Assembly (NCBI RefSeq): GCF_000332335.1
Contig: NZ_KB235952.1
Coordinates: 338,319-402,318, forward strand
Direction: 5' to 3'
Origin: Kamptonema formosum PCC 10802
GTDB lineage: Bacteria; Cyanobacteriota; Cyanobacteriia; Cyanobacteriales; Oscillatoriaceae
Length of the DNA stretch: 64,000 bases
The position numbers and the translations under genes are program-made. Of the stretch, positions 62,818-64,000 are shown one piece after another. Below the pieces are notes generated by a model that saw nothing but the letters and a program-made list of their open reading frames with translations, searched no databases and was not told the origin of the DNA. Each line of letters begins with the position of its first letter. Positions within the stretch are counted from its first letter, which is position 1.

Positions 62818-64000
62818 TTAGTGCCGGCTAGCATAATTTCCGCTCTGGGCTGTTGAAACCTTCTGGGCGGCGTATTCCGTGCCATAGTAGAAATAGCTGT
62901 CGGATTCGTTTTCCACGATTAAAGCATTAGCCACTAGACCCAAAACATTCTGACCGGAACGCTGCAAATACTCTTTAGCTGCTGCTGCACTGTTATAATC
63001 CACCACCTCAGGCCGGACCACCAGCAAAACGCCATCCGCCATTTTGCCCAAAGTAAGAGCGTCAGCGGCGATCACCAGAGGGGGTGCGTCTACGATTACA
63101 AAATCATAATTTTCTGAAAAATACTCAATCAGTGAAGCCATCCGCTTCGAGTCGAGCAGCGCTAGTGGGTTGGGAGGGACCACACCGGCAGTCAGCACAT
63201 CCAAGTTAGGCATCACTTCAGTCGCAGCGGTCTTAAAATCCGCTTGACCGACAATCGCATTACTCAAACCCACGGCATTGATCAGCTCCCATATATGGTG
63301 CTGCAGCGGATGGCGCATATCCGCATCCACCAGCAACACCCGACGCCCCAGCTGAGCCACAGCTGCCGCCAAATTGGCAGAGACTGCAGACTTGCCCTCT
63401 TTCGCCACAGAACTCGTGACCACAATAACTTTCAGCGGTTTATCTGAACTGAGAAATTTTAGGTTCGCCTGCAGCATCCGGTACGCTTCACTAATCGGCG
63501 AGTGGGGAGTGTCTCTCACGGGAATATTGGGCACCGGCCATTCTTTGTCCTTGCCCCGAGGCAGCGCTTTTTTCCCAAAATAAGGAATCGTTCCCAGTAA
63601 AATATACCCGAAAACATCCTTAACCTCTTTGAGAGTTTTGATCGATGTGTCTCTTATTTCTAAAATAACCACAGTGGCTGTAGAGAGCAAGACCCCCAGC
63701 AGACTCCCTAAGGCAAACAGGATAGCTGGTTTGCGGAACAAGGGTTTTTCCGGAACGGGTGCCGGTTCCAAAATGCGGGCGTTCCCGATATTTTGGGTTT
63801 CCGCAAGCCGCACCTCTTCCAGATTTTTCAAAAGCATTTCATAAGTGGACTGGGCCGCTTCCAGTTTCCGCTGCAGTTGCCGCTGGTCCTGTTCCAATTT
63901 GGGCAGAATATTCACCCGCTCCTTGTAGGAGGCCAGCGTCTGGGACAGGCGCTCGACCTGGCCGGCTAAACCGAAACGCTCTACCTCTGATTTGACCAAC
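62818..64000 (-). CDS. Polysaccharide co-polymerase with BY-kinase domain (Wzc/CpsD-like), N-terminus outside window
   Basis: 394 visible residues, running off the window's right edge. Coiled coil (ERLSQTLASYKERVNILPKL...), the second transmembrane helix with the proline-rich PVPEKPLFRKPAILFALGSLLGVLLSTATVVI, then the BY-kinase: VVTSSVAKEGKSAVSANLAAA (Walker A), RRVLLVDADMRHP (Walker A') and YDFVIVDAPPLVI (Walker B). The C-terminal tail SDSYFYYGTEYAAQK is tyrosine-rich, the site of autophosphorylation. It controls chain length and export together with Wzy and an outer-membrane Wza. First gene of the minus-strand operon in this window. Confidence 0.95.
   Translation of the reverse strand, partial: LVKSEVERFGLAGQVERLSQTLASYKERVNILPKLEQDQRQLQRKLEAAQSTYEMLLKNLEEVRLAETQNIGNARILEPAPVPEKPLFRKPAILFALGSLLGVLLSTATVVILEIRDTSIKTLKEVKDVFGYILLGTIPYFGKKALPRGKDKEWPVPNIPVRDTPHSPISEAYRMLQANLKFLSSDKPLKVIVVTSSVAKEGKSAVSANLAAAVAQLGRRVLLVDADMRHPLQHHIWELINAVGLSNAIVGQADFKTAATEVMPNLDVLTAGVVPPNPLALLDSKRMASLIEYFSENYDFVIVDAPPLVIAADALTLGKMADGVLLVVRPEVVDYNSAAAAKEYLQRSGQNVLGLVANALIVENESDSYFYYGTEYAAQKVSTAQSGNYASRH

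Overview
The window looks like a chromosomal segment of a cyanobacterium, probably a filamentous one. This rests on the protein families present: an NB-ARC protein with a cyanobacterial N-terminal domain, a Ser/Thr kinase with TPRs, a pentapeptide-repeat/CHAT protease, CAP-RTX secreted proteins, several STAND-associated cyanobacterial domains, a cyanobacterial-type MutL and bS21, and an IS605-type element with a cyanobacterial TnpB. The DNA is of intermediate GC and is studded with the hexamer class RCCGGY (TGCCGG, CACCGG, GCCGGC), in genes and between them. No rRNA, tRNA or CRISPR array was recognised.

Layout. 1-4.1 kb: the tail of an MFS transporter, then two tandem CAP-domain/RTX-repeat genes and the frameshifted wreck of a third RTX gene. 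4.3-11.9 kb: a same-strand signalling/conflict-like block consisting of a NB-ARC STAND ATPase, a membrane Ser/Thr kinase with TPRs, a cytosolic adaptor-like protein, and a membrane pentapeptide/CHAT (caspase-like) protease with an intact His-Cys pair. 11.9-14.9 kb: type I modification genes hsdS and hsdM without hsdR. 14.9-18.4 kb: an IS200/IS605 element (divergent tnpA/tnpB, recognisable end hairpins) sitting on the 5'-truncated remains of a SirB1-family gene. 18.9-27.2 kb: SRPBCC protein, two mechanosensitive-channel-type proteins, a DUF697-type GTPase, rpsU and a conserved helical protein of unknown function. 28.1-37.5 kb: murF, a Tat-exported PQQ-type propeller, a large hybrid histidine kinase, a DEDDh exonuclease and an exported pentapeptide protein.

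37.6-46.5 kb: a decayed TPR/glycosyltransferase gene, a TPR-glycosyltransferase-FkbM fusion, and a 5.3 kb cassette between two identical 70 bp direct repeats. The cassette holds a 1382-residue leucine-rich-repeat-variant solenoid and a NuiA-like protein; a GNAT acetyltransferase follows. 46.6-48.3 kb: mutL. 48.7-52.2 kb: a tight four-gene operon (cupin, DegT aminotransferase, methyltransferase, glycosyltransferase) for a modified amino-sugar. 52.5-54.3 kb: tandem rhodanese-fold proteins without the catalytic cysteine, then a peptidoglycan-binding protein behind a long structured leader. 55.1-64.0 kb, minus strand: a Wzx/Wzy-type exopolysaccharide locus (BY-kinase, flippase, GT2, ligase/polymerase, GT4, GT26, beta-helix protein).

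The intergenic DNA is rich in dispersed palindromes and simple repeats. One family (cores of the type GAAACCCGGTTTCTT) recurs at least eight times and in one case supplies the stop codon of a gene. The most promising candidates for something new are the STAND-kinase-CHAT block, the repeat-bounded LRV cassette, the zinc-finger-less TnpB and two unassigned structured RNA-like elements (about 15.5 kb and 53.85 kb).
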